Below, one piece after another: positions 24,949-33,109 of a stretch of 64,000 nucleotides of DNA. The notes below the pieces were generated by a model that was not told where the DNA came from, made no database searches, and worked only from the letters and a program-made list of their open reading frames with translations. The stretch comes from Pseudonocardia sp. DSM 110487 (lineage in GTDB: Bacteria; Actinomycetota; Actinomycetes; Mycobacteriales; Pseudonocardiaceae): contig NZ_CP080521.1 in assembly GCF_019468565.1 (NCBI RefSeq), forward strand, positions 8,680,001 through 8,744,000, written 5' to 3'. The first letter of the stretch is position 1. Every line of letters begins with the position of its first letter. Position numbers and translations under genes: made by a program.

Positions 24949-25214
24949 GAGGTTCTCCTTCGGTCGGGTGGCGGCCCCCTCCGGTCGCCGACGTTGACAT
25001 CCGAACGTAGGTGATCGCGTCCGACTCACCGCCACTCGGGCGGACCAGGCCACCGACTCGTTACGTGACCGCAACGAGGAGCAGACCTTTCTCGTGTATC
25101 ACCCGTTCGGATGCCTTGGCCGCTGGCCCGAGCGGGTACATCCTGCGCCTTTTCGTCGCGGCGCGCAGGGCATGCCGGCAAGCCGGGTGCCGCCGGATGC
25201 GACAGGATCGGGGC

Positions 25215-26216
25215 ATGTTGCGCATCGCCGGGCTACCGGTCTGGGTCGGACCGTCCGACGTCATCGCGGGCGCCCGGGCCGTGGTCGGGTGGAGCGACGA
25301 GGCCGTGCAGGTGGTCTCCTCCCTTCCGGCGCGGGTGGCCGGCCTGCTCGACGAGGCCGACGGGCTGGTGCAGCGGATCACCGCCGTTGCCGACCGCGCC
25401 GACGTCATCGTCGATCGCACCGACGGGATCATGCGGTCCGTCGACGAGCTGCTGGGCACGGTGCAGGCCGCGGTGACGCGGGTCGACGAGGTCCTCCGCG
25501 ACGCCGACGGCATGGTCCGCACCGTGGACGCCCTGCTGGCCGACGTCCGTACCGTCTCCGACGCCGCGACCGCGTTGGTGGCGCACGCAGGCGGGGTCGC
25601 CGAGGACGCGGCCGGGCTCGTGGCACGTGCGAGCGGGGTCGCCGACGGCGCCGCCGGGCTCGTGGCCAGGGCGGACGGGGTCGCCGATGGTGCCGCGGTC
25701 CTCGTGGAGAAGGCGGGCACCGTTGCCGACGAGGCCGCGGTCGTCGTGGCCGGGGCCGGCACCGTCGCGGAGGACGCGCGCACGATCGTCGCCACCGCGG
25801 GCGGGGTGGCCGACGACGCGGGCGTGGTGATCGGCAAGGCCACCGCGGTGGCCGACCGCGCGGGCGCCGTTGTCGACCAGGCGGCGGGCGCGGCGGATGG
25901 CGCCTCCGAGCTGCTCGCCGTATACCAACCGATCGCACGCCAGGCCGCCCCGCTCGCACAGCGGTTCGTCGAGGAGTTCTCCGAGGAGGAGGTGCACGCC
26001 GCGATCCGGATCGTCGACCAGCTGCCGCAACTCACCGAGCACATGGAGCGCGACATCATGCCGATCCTCGCCACCCTCGACCGCGTCGGCCCGGACGTCC
26101 ACGAGCTGCTCGAACAGCTCAAGCAGGTGCGCCAGGCGATCCAGGGCATCCCCGGCTTGAGGTACTTCAGCCGCCGCGGCGAGCGGGAGGACCCGGGAGA
26201 GAACGGCGTCCGCTGA
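25215..26216 (+). CDS. Protein of fourteen tandem 14-residue amphipathic repeats
   Basis: This 333-residue protein of no recognised family starts with a ~40-residue head (LRIAGLPVWVGPSDVIAGA). Residues 41-236 are fourteen uninterrupted 14-residue units of pattern x3-V-x-D-x-A-x2-L/V-V-x2, e.g. AGGVAEDAAGLVAR, ASGVADGAAGLVAR, ADGVADGAAVLVEK. Two heptads per unit predict a long amphipathic helix or coiled coil, perhaps lipid-surface binding. A 95-residue acidic helical tail follows (HAAIRIVDQLPQLTEHMERDIMPILATLDRVGPD). ATG at 25215 is chosen; 25197 is also possible. It has no secretion signal. Confidence 0.65.
   Translation: MLRIAGLPVWVGPSDVIAGARAVVGWSDEAVQVVSSLPARVAGLLDEADGLVQRITAVADRADVIVDRTDGIMRSVDELLGTVQAAVTRVDEVLRDADGMVRTVDALLADVRTVSDAATALVAHAGGVAEDAAGLVARASGVADGAAGLVARADGVADGAAVLVEKAGTVADEAAVVVAGAGTVAEDARTIVATAGGVADDAGVVIGKATAVADRAGAVVDQAAGAADGASELLAVYQPIARQAAPLAQRFVEEFSEEEVHAAIRIVDQLPQLTEHMERDIMPILATLDRVGPDVHELLEQLKQVRQAIQGIPGLRYFSRRGEREDPGENGVR
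25335..25922 (+). repeat. 42-bp periodic coding repeat (14 units of 14 codons)
   Basis: The 588-bp stretch is exactly 14 times 42 bp, each unit encoding a diverged copy of the 14-residue motif. The central eight units are the most alike, suggesting growth by internal duplication. Confidence 0.75.
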
Positions 26217-26608
26217 CTTCGCCTCACACTCCCATCCGAGTACGGATTCACCAGGGACACGGTGATCGCCGAACCACACGTACCCCTCCACCACGCCGGT
26301 ATGCGACTGATCCGCCGTTATCCGTCCAACCACGCCTCTATGTCGCTGGCGGTGCGGTCACATCCACCACGGTAGCGACCGGATGACCTCGAGCGTTCAC
26401 TATTGCAAATTTCTTGGTCTTTGGCCGGCGGCCGCCCCGGCCTGTTGCGAGTCAGCACGTCGAGGGTCGCTACCAGGCCGAATCGGTTTCGCTTCACAGT
26501 GACATGAGGAGCTTTGATCCTCATCGCAACCGAACGACGAGTTGACCAACCGATGCCCCCCTGGTAGTCAAGCTAGGCATCTGGCTCACCGGTCCGGAGA
26601 GAGGATCC
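26217..26608. other. AT-richer 392-bp spacer
   Basis: No supported gene. The spacer contains a 7-bp inverted repeat ATGAGGA/TCCTCAT with a 7-base loop (26504-26524). A 68-codon minus-strand open frame starts inside that repeat but has no ribosome-binding site or family match. Base composition is lower in GC than the flanking genes and continuous with the small secreted-protein gene and the IS next to it. Confidence 0.5.
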
Positions 26609-26893
26609 ATGCGCACACTATCCGCCATCACCCTTTCCACTGCGGTAACCGCAGGCACCCTAATAGGAGGGGCAACACCGGCCTATGCTCACCCCAACCG
26701 GGAAGACTGCTATGACACAAATGAGAATGCTCCGGACGGCGGGTTCAATTGCCAACTCGGGCCGTACCAGAGCATAAATGAGGCGCTGGCCGTGGGCCGA
26801 GGATACGAGGCTGGCGGGCACATCCGATCCTACTGGACGGAAGTACCTCTCCCCGGAATGGTCTTCCTTATCATGTCCGTCAAGCCGCACTAG
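26609..26893 (+). CDS. Small secreted protein, AT-richer, next to the IS element
   Basis: This 94-residue product has a signal peptide (MRTLSAITLSTAVTAGTLIGGATPAYA) and a 67-residue mature part with two Cys (REDCYDTN; FNCQLGPYQ). The GAGAGGA upstream serves as a ribosome-binding site. Codon use has many A/T third positions, unlike the host. The stop codon lies only four bases from the IS630 left end, within a 14-bp palindrome. No family is recognised; it could be a transferred cargo or a small effector-like peptide. Confidence 0.55.
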   Translation: MRTLSAITLSTAVTAGTLIGGATPAYAHPNREDCYDTNENAPDGGFNCQLGPYQSINEALAVGRGYEAGGHIRSYWTEVPLPGMVFLIMSVKPH

Positions 26894-26896
26894 CTA

Positions 26897-28080
26897 GTGC
26901 CGCGTCAGGCAACGTTGGGTAGGTAATCAGGTCGGCGGATCTTGGAGTCGACCGCGAAGCGCCGCTTGGGCTTGGCGCGGCGGTTGGCCCAGCGGATGTA
27001 GCCGGCGATCGCGGTCTCTTGGGCGGCGCGGGAGGGGTAGTCGCTGCCGTCGAGGGTGAAGTAGCGCAGCGCGGTGAACTCCGACTCGATCCAGTTCAGC
27101 CAGGACGCGTTGGACGGGGTGAACACCAACTCGACGTCATGATCGGCACACCAGTCGGCGACCTCGCTCTTCTTGTGCGGCGAGAAGTTGTCACACACCA
27201 CATACAGCCGCCCGGTCGGGAACCTGGTCCGAAGCTGCCGGAGGAAGCCGAGGAACTCCTGCCAGCGCTTGCGGTCTCGGAACCGGTAGAACATCTGCCC
27301 CGAGGACAGGTCCAGCGCGCCGAACATGTGCCGCACCCCGGCCGTGCGGGTGTAGGTCGCCCGTTGCCGGGCCGGCTGACCTTTACGGAACCAGCCCCGA
27401 CCCGGGCGAGGCATCAGGTTCAGCGGCCCGAACTCATCGACGCAGATCACCCGCCCATCCGCGGGTGGGTTGTCGTAGAGATCCAGGATCCGGGCCATCT
27501 TCGGCGCGAAGTCCGGGTCCCGGCTGCCCTTCCAGGTCTTGGTGGCCTGCCAGCGGATCCCGGCCTCGCGCAGGATCGCGCGCACCGTCTCGGTGCTGAT
27601 GACGACCCGGTGGTACTCACCCAGGTGCTCCACCAGCTTGGACAGGCTCCAGACCGTGAACGGGCGGCCCAGCTGCTGCGGCGAGGCCTTGGCTACCCGG
27701 CACACGATCTCGCGGACCGCGGGGCCAAACCTACGAGGTCGGCCCCCGCTCCATTTTGGGTCCAAAGCCGCGAACCCCAGCTCGTTGAACGCGTGGATCA
27801 CCTCCCGCGCGTACTGGGTCGTCGCGGCAAACATCGTGGCCGCGTCCGCCGCGCTGCGCCCCTGCACCGAGGCCAGCACGATCCCGGCCCGCCGCAGCCG
27901 CACCCGATCCTTCGCCGTCCTCGTGATCTTGACCAGACGTTGGGCCTCCGCCGGCTCCAACGCGCGGACGAACACCTCAGGCTGCCGTGCCATCACCACC
28001 TCCGGCCGACAGCCTCCCGGCCCCAAACGTGGCAGATCAAGCCAGCGCCATTACAGCGCCGACCTTCCTTGATGAGGCAC
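26897..28080. mobile_element. IS630-family insertion sequence, complete, 1184 bp
   Basis: Terminal inverted repeats start GTGCC at both ends (left GTGCCGCGTCAGGCAACGTT, right reverse complement GTGCCTCATCAAGGAAGGTC; 16 of 22 match). A TA dinucleotide flanks each end (26895-26896 and 28081-28082), the hallmark target duplication of IS630/Tc1-mariner elements. One intact transposase fills the element. It inserted between the small secreted-protein gene and the 3' end of the ethylmalonyl-CoA mutase gene without breaking either. Confidence 0.88.
26905..27993 (-). CDS. IS630-family DDE transposase
   Basis: This 362-residue transposase has an N-terminal HTH (RAGIVLASVQGRSAADAATMF), a second winged-helix segment (WSLSKLVEHLGEYHRVVIS) and a catalytic DDE core: VICVDEFGPLNL, LYVVCDNFSPHKK and SWLNWIESEFTALR. 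All three acidic residues are present and the frame is intact, so the element may be active. The ATG at 27993 has GGAGG five bases upstream. The protein stop lies eight bases from the left IS end. Confidence 0.92.
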   Translation of the reverse strand: MARQPEVFVRALEPAEAQRLVKITRTAKDRVRLRRAGIVLASVQGRSAADAATMFAATTQYAREVIHAFNELGFAALDPKWSGGRPRRFGPAVREIVCRVAKASPQQLGRPFTVWSLSKLVEHLGEYHRVVISTETVRAILREAGIRWQATKTWKGSRDPDFAPKMARILDLYDNPPADGRVICVDEFGPLNLMPRPGRGWFRKGQPARQRATYTRTAGVRHMFGALDLSSGQMFYRFRDRKRWQEFLGFLRQLRTRFPTGRLYVVCDNFSPHKKSEVADWCADHDVELVFTPSNASWLNWIESEFTALRYFTLDGSDYPSRAAQETAIAGYIRWANRRAKPKRRFAVDSKIRRPDYLPNVA

Positions 28081-28148
28081 TAGCGTCGATCTTTCGTAAT
28101 ACCGTCCCACCACCGTCCGCGTCGCGGGCGTCGGCCTCTGGACCCTGC

Positions 28149-30143
28149 TCAGCCCGCGTCGTGCGCGGCCAGCACGAGCGAGACGATCTCATCCATCATC
28201 GCCGTGAGCTGGTAATCCTTCGGCGTGAACACCGCCGCCACCCCGCGCTCGCGCAGCTCCGCGGCGTCCTCGGCCGGGATGATCCCGCCGACGACCACCG
28301 GCACGTCGTCGGCGCCCGCGGCGCGCAGGCCGTCGACCACGGCGGGCACGACCTCCAGGTGCGAACCGGAGAGCACCGACAGCCCGACCACGTGCACGCC
28401 CTCCTGCACGGCCGCGGCCACGATCTGGGCCGGCGTCAGCCGGATGCCCTGGTAGACCACCTCGAACCCGACGTCGCGGGCCCGCACGGCCACCTGCTCC
28501 GCGCCGTTGGAGTGCCCGTCGAGGCCGGGCTTGCCCACCAGCATCCGCAGGCGCGACCCGATCGTCTCGCCCGCCGCCCGCACCCGCTCGCGCACCTCGA
28601 CGATCTCGCCGGCCGCTGAGCCGCCGACCACGGCGGCCGACACCCCGGTGGGCGCCCGGAACTCGCCGAACACCTCCCGCAGCACCCGTGCCCACTCGCC
28701 GGTGGTGACGCCGACCTTCGCGCAGGAGATCGAGGCGCCCATGAGGTTCGTGTCCGTCTTCGCCGCGTCGCGCAGCGCGTCCAGCGCGGAATCGACGGCG
28801 GCGGCGTCCCGGCCCGCCCGCCACGCGCGGAGCGCCTCGATCGCGGCTGCCTCGGTGGCCGGGTCGACCGTCTCGATCGCCGCGGCCCCCTCCGCCTGCA
28901 GCGGGCTCGGCTCGGTGGCCTGGAACCGGTTGACGCCGATGACGACGTCCTCGCCCGCCTCGATGCGCCTGCGTCGCTCGGCGAGCGCACTCACCAGCCG
29001 CCCCTTGATGTAGCCGGACTCGACGGCGGCGACCGCCCCGCCCATCTCCTGCACCCGGTCGATCTCGGCGCGGGCGCCCTCGACGAGCTCGGCCACCTTC
29101 GCCTCGACCACCCGGCTACCGTCGAAGAGGTCCTCGTACTCGAGCAGGTCGGTCTCGTAGGCCAGCACCTGCTGCATGCGCAGTGCCCACTGCTGGTCCC
29201 ACGGACGGGGCAGACCGAGCGCCTCGTTCCAGGCGGGCAGCTGAATCGCCCGGGCCCTTGCGTCGCGGGAGAGCGTGACGGCGAGCATCTCGAGCACGAT
29301 GCGCTGCACGTTGTTCTCCGGCTGCGCCTCGGTGAGCCCGAGCGAGTTGACCTGCACGCCGTAGCGCAGCCGCCGCTGCTTCGGGTCCGCTACGCCGTAG
29401 CGCTCGCGCGTGATCTCGTCCCAGAGCCGGGCGAGGGCGCGCATCTTGCACATCTCCTCGACGAACCGCAGCCCCGCGTTCACGAAGAACGACATGCGCC
29501 CGACGACATCGCCGAACCGCTCCTGTGGCACCTGACCGGAGTCGCGCACCGCGTCCAGCACGGCGATGGCCGTCGACAGGGCGTACGCCAGCTCCTGAGG
29601 GGGTGTCGCCCCGGCCTCCTGCAGGTGGTAGCTACAGATGTTGATCGGGTTCCACTTCGGGATGTTCTGCACCGACCATGCGATCGTGTCCGAGATCAGG
29701 CGCATGCTCGGCGCCGGCGGGAACACGTAGGTGCCGCGGGACAGGTACTCCTTCACGATGTCGTTCTGCGTGGTGCCCGCGAGCTCGTCGCGGGGGGCGC
29801 CGTGCTCGTCGGCCACCGCGACGTACAGGGCGAGCAACCACATCGCGGGCGCGTTGATCGTCATCGACGTGTTGGCCTCGGCCATCGGGATGCCGTCGAA
29901 GAGCGTGCGCATGTCCCCGATGTGGCTCACCGGCACCCCGACCTTGCCGACCTCACCCTTCGCGAGCTCGTCGTCGGGGTCGTAGCCGGTCTGCGTGGGC
30001 AGGTCGAAGGCGACCGAGAGCCCGGTCTGCCCCTTGGCCAGGTTGCGGCGGTAGAGCGCGTTCGACTTCTTCGCTGACGAGTGACCCGCGTACGTCCGGA
30101 TCACCCAGGGGCGGTCGCGCTCACGGTCGGTCGGGTACGGCAC
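28149..30143 (-). CDS. ecm: Ethylmalonyl-CoA mutase (B12-dependent)
   Basis: This 664-residue single-chain mutase has the substrate-binding TIM barrel with RTYAGHSSAKKSNALYRRN and QTGLSVAFDLPTQTGYDPDD, the subfamily pattern of Ecm/MeaA rather than methylmalonyl-CoA mutase. The C-terminal cobalamin domain has the lower-axial-His motif KPGLDGHSNGAEQ and later VLSGSHLEV and VVVGGIIP. It converts (2R)-ethylmalonyl-CoA to methylsuccinyl-CoA. The GTG start has GGAGG six bases upstream. Partners in this window are ccr, the epimerase, meaB and the adenosyltransferase. The IS630 element sits 67 bp beyond its 3' end. Confidence 0.9.
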   Translation of the reverse strand: MPYPTDRERDRPWVIRTYAGHSSAKKSNALYRRNLAKGQTGLSVAFDLPTQTGYDPDDELAKGEVGKVGVPVSHIGDMRTLFDGIPMAEANTSMTINAPAMWLLALYVAVADEHGAPRDELAGTTQNDIVKEYLSRGTYVFPPAPSMRLISDTIAWSVQNIPKWNPINICSYHLQEAGATPPQELAYALSTAIAVLDAVRDSGQVPQERFGDVVGRMSFFVNAGLRFVEEMCKMRALARLWDEITRERYGVADPKQRRLRYGVQVNSLGLTEAQPENNVQRIVLEMLAVTLSRDARARAIQLPAWNEALGLPRPWDQQWALRMQQVLAYETDLLEYEDLFDGSRVVEAKVAELVEGARAEIDRVQEMGGAVAAVESGYIKGRLVSALAERRRRIEAGEDVVIGVNRFQATEPSPLQAEGAAAIETVDPATEAAAIEALRAWRAGRDAAAVDSALDALRDAAKTDTNLMGASISCAKVGVTTGEWARVLREVFGEFRAPTGVSAAVVGGSAAGEIVEVRERVRAAGETIGSRLRMLVGKPGLDGHSNGAEQVAVRARDVGFEVVYQGIRLTPAQIVAAAVQEGVHVVGLSVLSGSHLEVVPAVVDGLRAAGADDVPVVVGGIIPAEDAAELRERGVAAVFTPKDYQLTAMMDEIVSLVLAAHDAG

Positions 30144-30246
30144 CGGGCACCTCCGCGTCGAGATGAGCGAGGAATCCGATGCTACTGGCGCGTAGCCCTC
30201 ATGGCGCCGCTTCACGAGCGGGGTCACACCGGCGGAGAATCGACCG

Positions 30247-30567
30247 GTGGCAGACGCCCGGCTCACCATGATCTTCGGCGCCCTCCTGATGCTCGGGATC
30301 GTGCTGCTCGCGCTGCGCTGGACGTTCGGCACGGGCCGGGACCAACCCGCGCCACATCTGCCCGATCCGGACGACCCGACCGGCGACGGCCTGCTCACCG
30401 AGGTCTCCCGGGTTCCGACGGAGGCCGCGGCGCATGTGCTGCGCGCCCGCCTCGCCGACGCCGGTATCCGCGCCACCATCGGTCGCGGCGGCGACGCCTA
30501 CCGCCTGCTCGTCTTCCCCGCCGACCTGGCGAACGCGCGAGTGGTGGTCGGTCAGACCCGGTGGTAG
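30247..30567 (+). CDS. Small membrane-anchored protein with a DUF2007-like domain
   Basis: This 106-residue protein has one N-terminal membrane helix (MIFGALLMLGIVLLALRWTFG), an Asp/Pro linker, and a ~50-residue alpha/beta domain (VSRVPTEAAAHVLRARLADAGIRATIGRG) like putative signal-transducing PII-like DUF2007 modules. Start GTG. It overlaps the convergent DUF1206 gene by 16 bp. Function unknown. Confidence 0.6.
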   Translation: MADARLTMIFGALLMLGIVLLALRWTFGTGRDQPAPHLPDPDDPTGDGLLTEVSRVPTEAAAHVLRARLADAGIRATIGRGGDAYRLLVFPADLANARVVVGQTRW

Positions 30568-31370
30568 CGCGCGTCGAAGAAGCAGAAGACGCCGTAGGCC
30601 AGCACCCCGAACGCGATGGCGACCAGCAGGTACTGCCCGAACGGCTGCCCGGCCAGCGTGCGCAGCGCGGCGTCCAGCCCTGCCTCCTCGGGCCGGTACA
30701 GGATGGCCGCGATGACGACGAGCACGCCGACGATCCCGATCGCCACGCCCTTCGCGACGAATCCGACCTGACCGGTGCGTAGCGCCGCCTCCCGCGCTCG
30801 CCGGTCGGCAGGGAGGCTCATGGCGCGGCGGAACCTCTGCTGCACCCCCGAGACGACGGTGACGGCGCCCGTCACCAGGACCCCGAGCCCCACCGCACCG
30901 ACGATCAGCTGCCCACCGGGCAGCCCGAGCACGCCCGCCGCCGCCCGCTGCTGGCCGCCGCCACCGCCGCTGCCTGCTGCGGTACGCGCGGCCAGCACGG
31001 CGAGCACCGCGAAGATCACGGCCTTACCGGCACTCGTCGCGCGCAGACGCACCTTGGTGGTGCGCTCCGACTCGTAGGCGAACCCCCAGACGGCCTCCTG
31101 CGTCCGCCACAGCGCCACCGCGGCGAACCCCACCACCAGGCCCCAGAGCAGGACGCGGCCGTGCGGCTGCTGGACGATTGCCTGGAACGCCCCCGTCTGG
31201 TCGGCGCGCTCCCCGCCGTCGGTGCCGAACGCGATCTGCAGCGCCAGCCAGGCGACGAGCAGGTGCGTGAGGCCGTACGCGGCGATCCCGATCCGGGCGC
31301 CGATCCTGACGGGCGTGCTGCGGGCCGCCCGCCGCGCCGATCGCTCGGCCGCGTGCGCTTCGCCGGTCAT
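30552..31370 (-). CDS. DUF1206 family integral membrane protein
   Basis: This 272-residue protein has six hydrophobic segments arranged as three two-helix repeats, each opening with a G-(I/V)-A-x-G motif (RIGIAAYGLTHLLVAWLAL; AGKAVIFAVLAVLAA; VGFVAKGVAIGIVGVLVV), typical of DUF1206. A Gly/Gln-rich loop separates repeats. Start ATG at 31370 (MTGEAHAAERS). Function of the family is unknown. Confidence 0.75.
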   Translation of the reverse strand: MTGEAHAAERSARRAARSTPVRIGARIGIAAYGLTHLLVAWLALQIAFGTDGGERADQTGAFQAIVQQPHGRVLLWGLVVGFAAVALWRTQEAVWGFAYESERTTKVRLRATSAGKAVIFAVLAVLAARTAAGSGGGGGQQRAAAGVLGLPGGQLIVGAVGLGVLVTGAVTVVSGVQQRFRRAMSLPADRRAREAALRTGQVGFVAKGVAIGIVGVLVVIAAILYRPEEAGLDAALRTLAGQPFGQYLLVAIAFGVLAYGVFCFFDARYHRV

Positions 31371-31407
31371 CGGGCGATTCTCGCCCCGACCGGGCGGCAA
31401 CGACAGA

Positions 31408-31449
31408 AGAGGTGGTCGTGCTCCGCGTCGCCGGAGCACGACCACCTCT
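31408..31449 (-). terminator. 18-bp perfect-stem terminator after the DedA gene
   Basis: Arms 31408-31425 and 31432-31449 are perfectly complementary with a 6-base loop. It lies 50 bp after the DedA stop and before the DUF1206 start on the same strand, so it would end DedA transcription. It is one of the strongest hairpins in the window. Confidence 0.8.
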
Positions 31450-31499
31450 CCTCCCCCCTTCACCCGGACCGGGCGCCGCCCCCACGGTCGCCCGGTCCG

Positions 31500-32186
31500 T
31501 CAGCGCCGCTCGGGCGCTTCCCCCACGGTGATCGCCACGGTCGGCGCGTCGCCGACAACCGGCTCCCCAGTCGGCCGCCTGCGATTGCGCACCCCCCGCA
31601 CGATCAGCGCGACCACCACCGCCGCGACCACCACGCTCGTGACCGTCGGCCCGAGCAGGTGTGCGGACTTGCGGATCGCGATCGACGCGGCGCTGCCGAG
31701 CCCGACGTAGACCAGGCCCCACAGCACCGCGCCGAGCGCGGTGTACCGCGCGTACCGCCCCCACGGCATGCGCAGCGTCCCCGCGATCACGGGCACCAGC
31801 GAGTGGGCGACGGCGAGGAACCGCGACGCGACGAGCGCACGGCCCGTCCCCCCGCGCAGCACCCTCTCGGCGCGCACCCAGTTCGCCTCGCCGATCTTGC
31901 GACCGGCCCAGCTCGCCCGGATCCGACCCCCGAACCTCCGGCCGAGCAGGTACCCCCCGTTCTGCCCGACGACGCTGGCCCCCGCCGCGATCGCGGCCAG
32001 TGCCAGGTACTCCCCCGTGCCGCCGACGGTCGTCGCCGCGGCGAGCAGGACGACCTCCCCCGGTGTCACGAGTCCGACCAGCACGGTCGTCTCGAGCACC
32101 AACAGCACGCCGACCACCGTGTACAGCTGCCACATCGGAATCGCGTCGATCATCGCGAAGAACGAGTCGAGCCATTCGGTGATCAC
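31500..32186 (-). CDS. DedA-family membrane protein
   Basis: This 228-residue SNARE-associated/DedA protein has the family segments VLLVLETTVLVGLVTPGE and GQNGGYLLGRRFGGR, and RFLAVAHSLVPVIAGTLRMPWGRYARYTALGAVLWG with the conserved Arg and Pro of the re-entrant loop. DedA proteins flip undecaprenyl phosphate or phospholipids. The GTG start (VITEWLDSFF) is chosen because upstream in-frame residues are non-hydrophobic and Arg-rich. Confidence 0.85.
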   Translation of the reverse strand: MITEWLDSFFAMIDAIPMWQLYTVVGVLLVLETTVLVGLVTPGEVVLLAAATTVGGTGEYLALAAIAAGASVVGQNGGYLLGRRFGGRIRASWAGRKIGEANWVRAERVLRGGTGRALVASRFLAVAHSLVPVIAGTLRMPWGRYARYTALGAVLWGLVYVGLGSAASIAIRKSAHLLGPTVTSVVVAAVVVALIVRGVRNRRRPTGEPVVGDAPTVAITVGEAPERR

Positions 32187-32391
32187 TCGTCTACCCTGGC
32201 GTGGACGGGCCGCCGAGCCCATCGGGGCAGCCCCTGAACCGGGGTAGGGATCTCCCCCGTATCGGCTCGGGGGTTGCCACCTCGGTCATGAGCGCGACCA
32301 CCAGCGGACGGCCTCCGGTACCGATTCCTTTCCGATCCGACCCAGGTCTGCCTGTTCGAGCCGGACCGTCCGGCCGGGAACGGAGACCCTC

Positions 32392-32946
32392 ATGCGCAAG
32401 CTCACCGTGCAGACCTTCGTCACGCTCGACGGCGTGGCCCAGGACCCGGGCGGGTTCGGAGAGCTGGAACGCGGCGGCTGGGCGCTCGGCTTCTTCGACG
32501 ACGCCTCGGCCGAGCACGCGACGCAGAGCCTGCTGGCGAGTGACACCTTCCTGCTGGGCCGGCGGACCTACGAGATCATCGAGAAGGCCTGGTCGCACAA
32601 CACCGGGCCGTACGCCGAGGCGATGCACCGCATTGCGAAGGTCGTCGTGACGAACACCCTGCACGGCCCGTTGCCGTGGAACGCCACCGCGGTCGCGGGC
32701 GACCCCGCGCGTACCGTGGCCCGGCTCAAGGAAGAGCCCGGCGGCGACATCCTGACGTACGGCAGCTTCACGCTCGTGCGCACCCTGCTGCGGCACGGCC
32801 TCGTCGACGAGCTCGTCCTCGGCGTCCACCCCGTCGTCCTCGGCGCCGGCACGCGGCTCTTCGACGACGGGCTGCCGAACCCGCTGCGGCTCGTGGACGC
32901 GACGCCGACCTCGACGGGAGTCGTTGCGCTCACCTACAACCCCTAG
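32392..32946 (+). CDS. Dihydrofolate reductase-like (RibD C-terminal) family protein
   Basis: This 184-residue protein has the stand-alone RibD-C/DHFR-fold layout: TVQTFVTLDGVAQDPGGFGE, DTFLLGRRTYEIIEKAW, KVVVTNTLHGPLPWNATAV, GGDILTYGSFTLVRTLLRHGLVDELVLGVHPVVLG. GGAGA precedes the ATG. NADPH-dependent reduction is probable but the substrate is unknown. Its TAG stop is formed by the left end of the MITE-like element. Confidence 0.85.
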   Translation: MRKLTVQTFVTLDGVAQDPGGFGELERGGWALGFFDDASAEHATQSLLASDTFLLGRRTYEIIEKAWSHNTGPYAEAMHRIAKVVVTNTLHGPLPWNATAVAGDPARTVARLKEEPGGDILTYGSFTLVRTLLRHGLVDELVLGVHPVVLGAGTRLFDDGLPNPLRLVDATPTSTGVVALTYNP

Positions 32947-33109
32947 TGTCCCGAACCGGAAGTCCGGTGCATAAATCGGCGGATCCAGGTTTCCGCTGGG
33001 TGTGCCGGCGAGCCGGCCTCGTACCGGGCGTACTCGGCCGGTTCGCCGGTGCGCTCAGCGGGAAGCTGGGCCGTCGAGTTATGTGGTGGACTTCCGGTTC
33101 GGGACACTA
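32944..33109. mobile_element. MITE-like palindromic element with 22-bp perfect terminal repeats and TA ends
   Basis: The 22 bases at 32944-32965 are the exact reverse complement of 33088-33109. Both ends read TAG-TGTCCC inward, i.e. TA plus GTGTCCC, as expected for a TA-duplicating IS630/mariner-type element. The interior is also near-palindromic (GCCGGCGA..GTAC against GTAC..TCGCCGG), so the whole 166 bp can fold into one hairpin. There is no coding capacity. It lies exactly between two convergent genes and donates the stop codon TAG to both; it could also act as a bidirectional terminator. Confidence 0.8.

Noticed and set aside
26318..26524. 68-codon minus-strand open frame in the AT-richer spacer
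   Set aside because: No ribosome-binding site, start lies within a hairpin, no homologous features; kept only as spacer content.
28082..28148. IS630 insertion truncating the mutase gene
   Set aside because: The mutase retains its complete cobalamin domain and normal C-terminus; the IS sits 67 bp beyond its stop.
30144..30246. Cobalamin riboswitch upstream of the mutase
   Set aside because: Only ~100 bp separate divergent genes and no B12-box sequence (GCCACTG-type) is visible; the adenosyltransferase gene at 37253 also lacks room for one.
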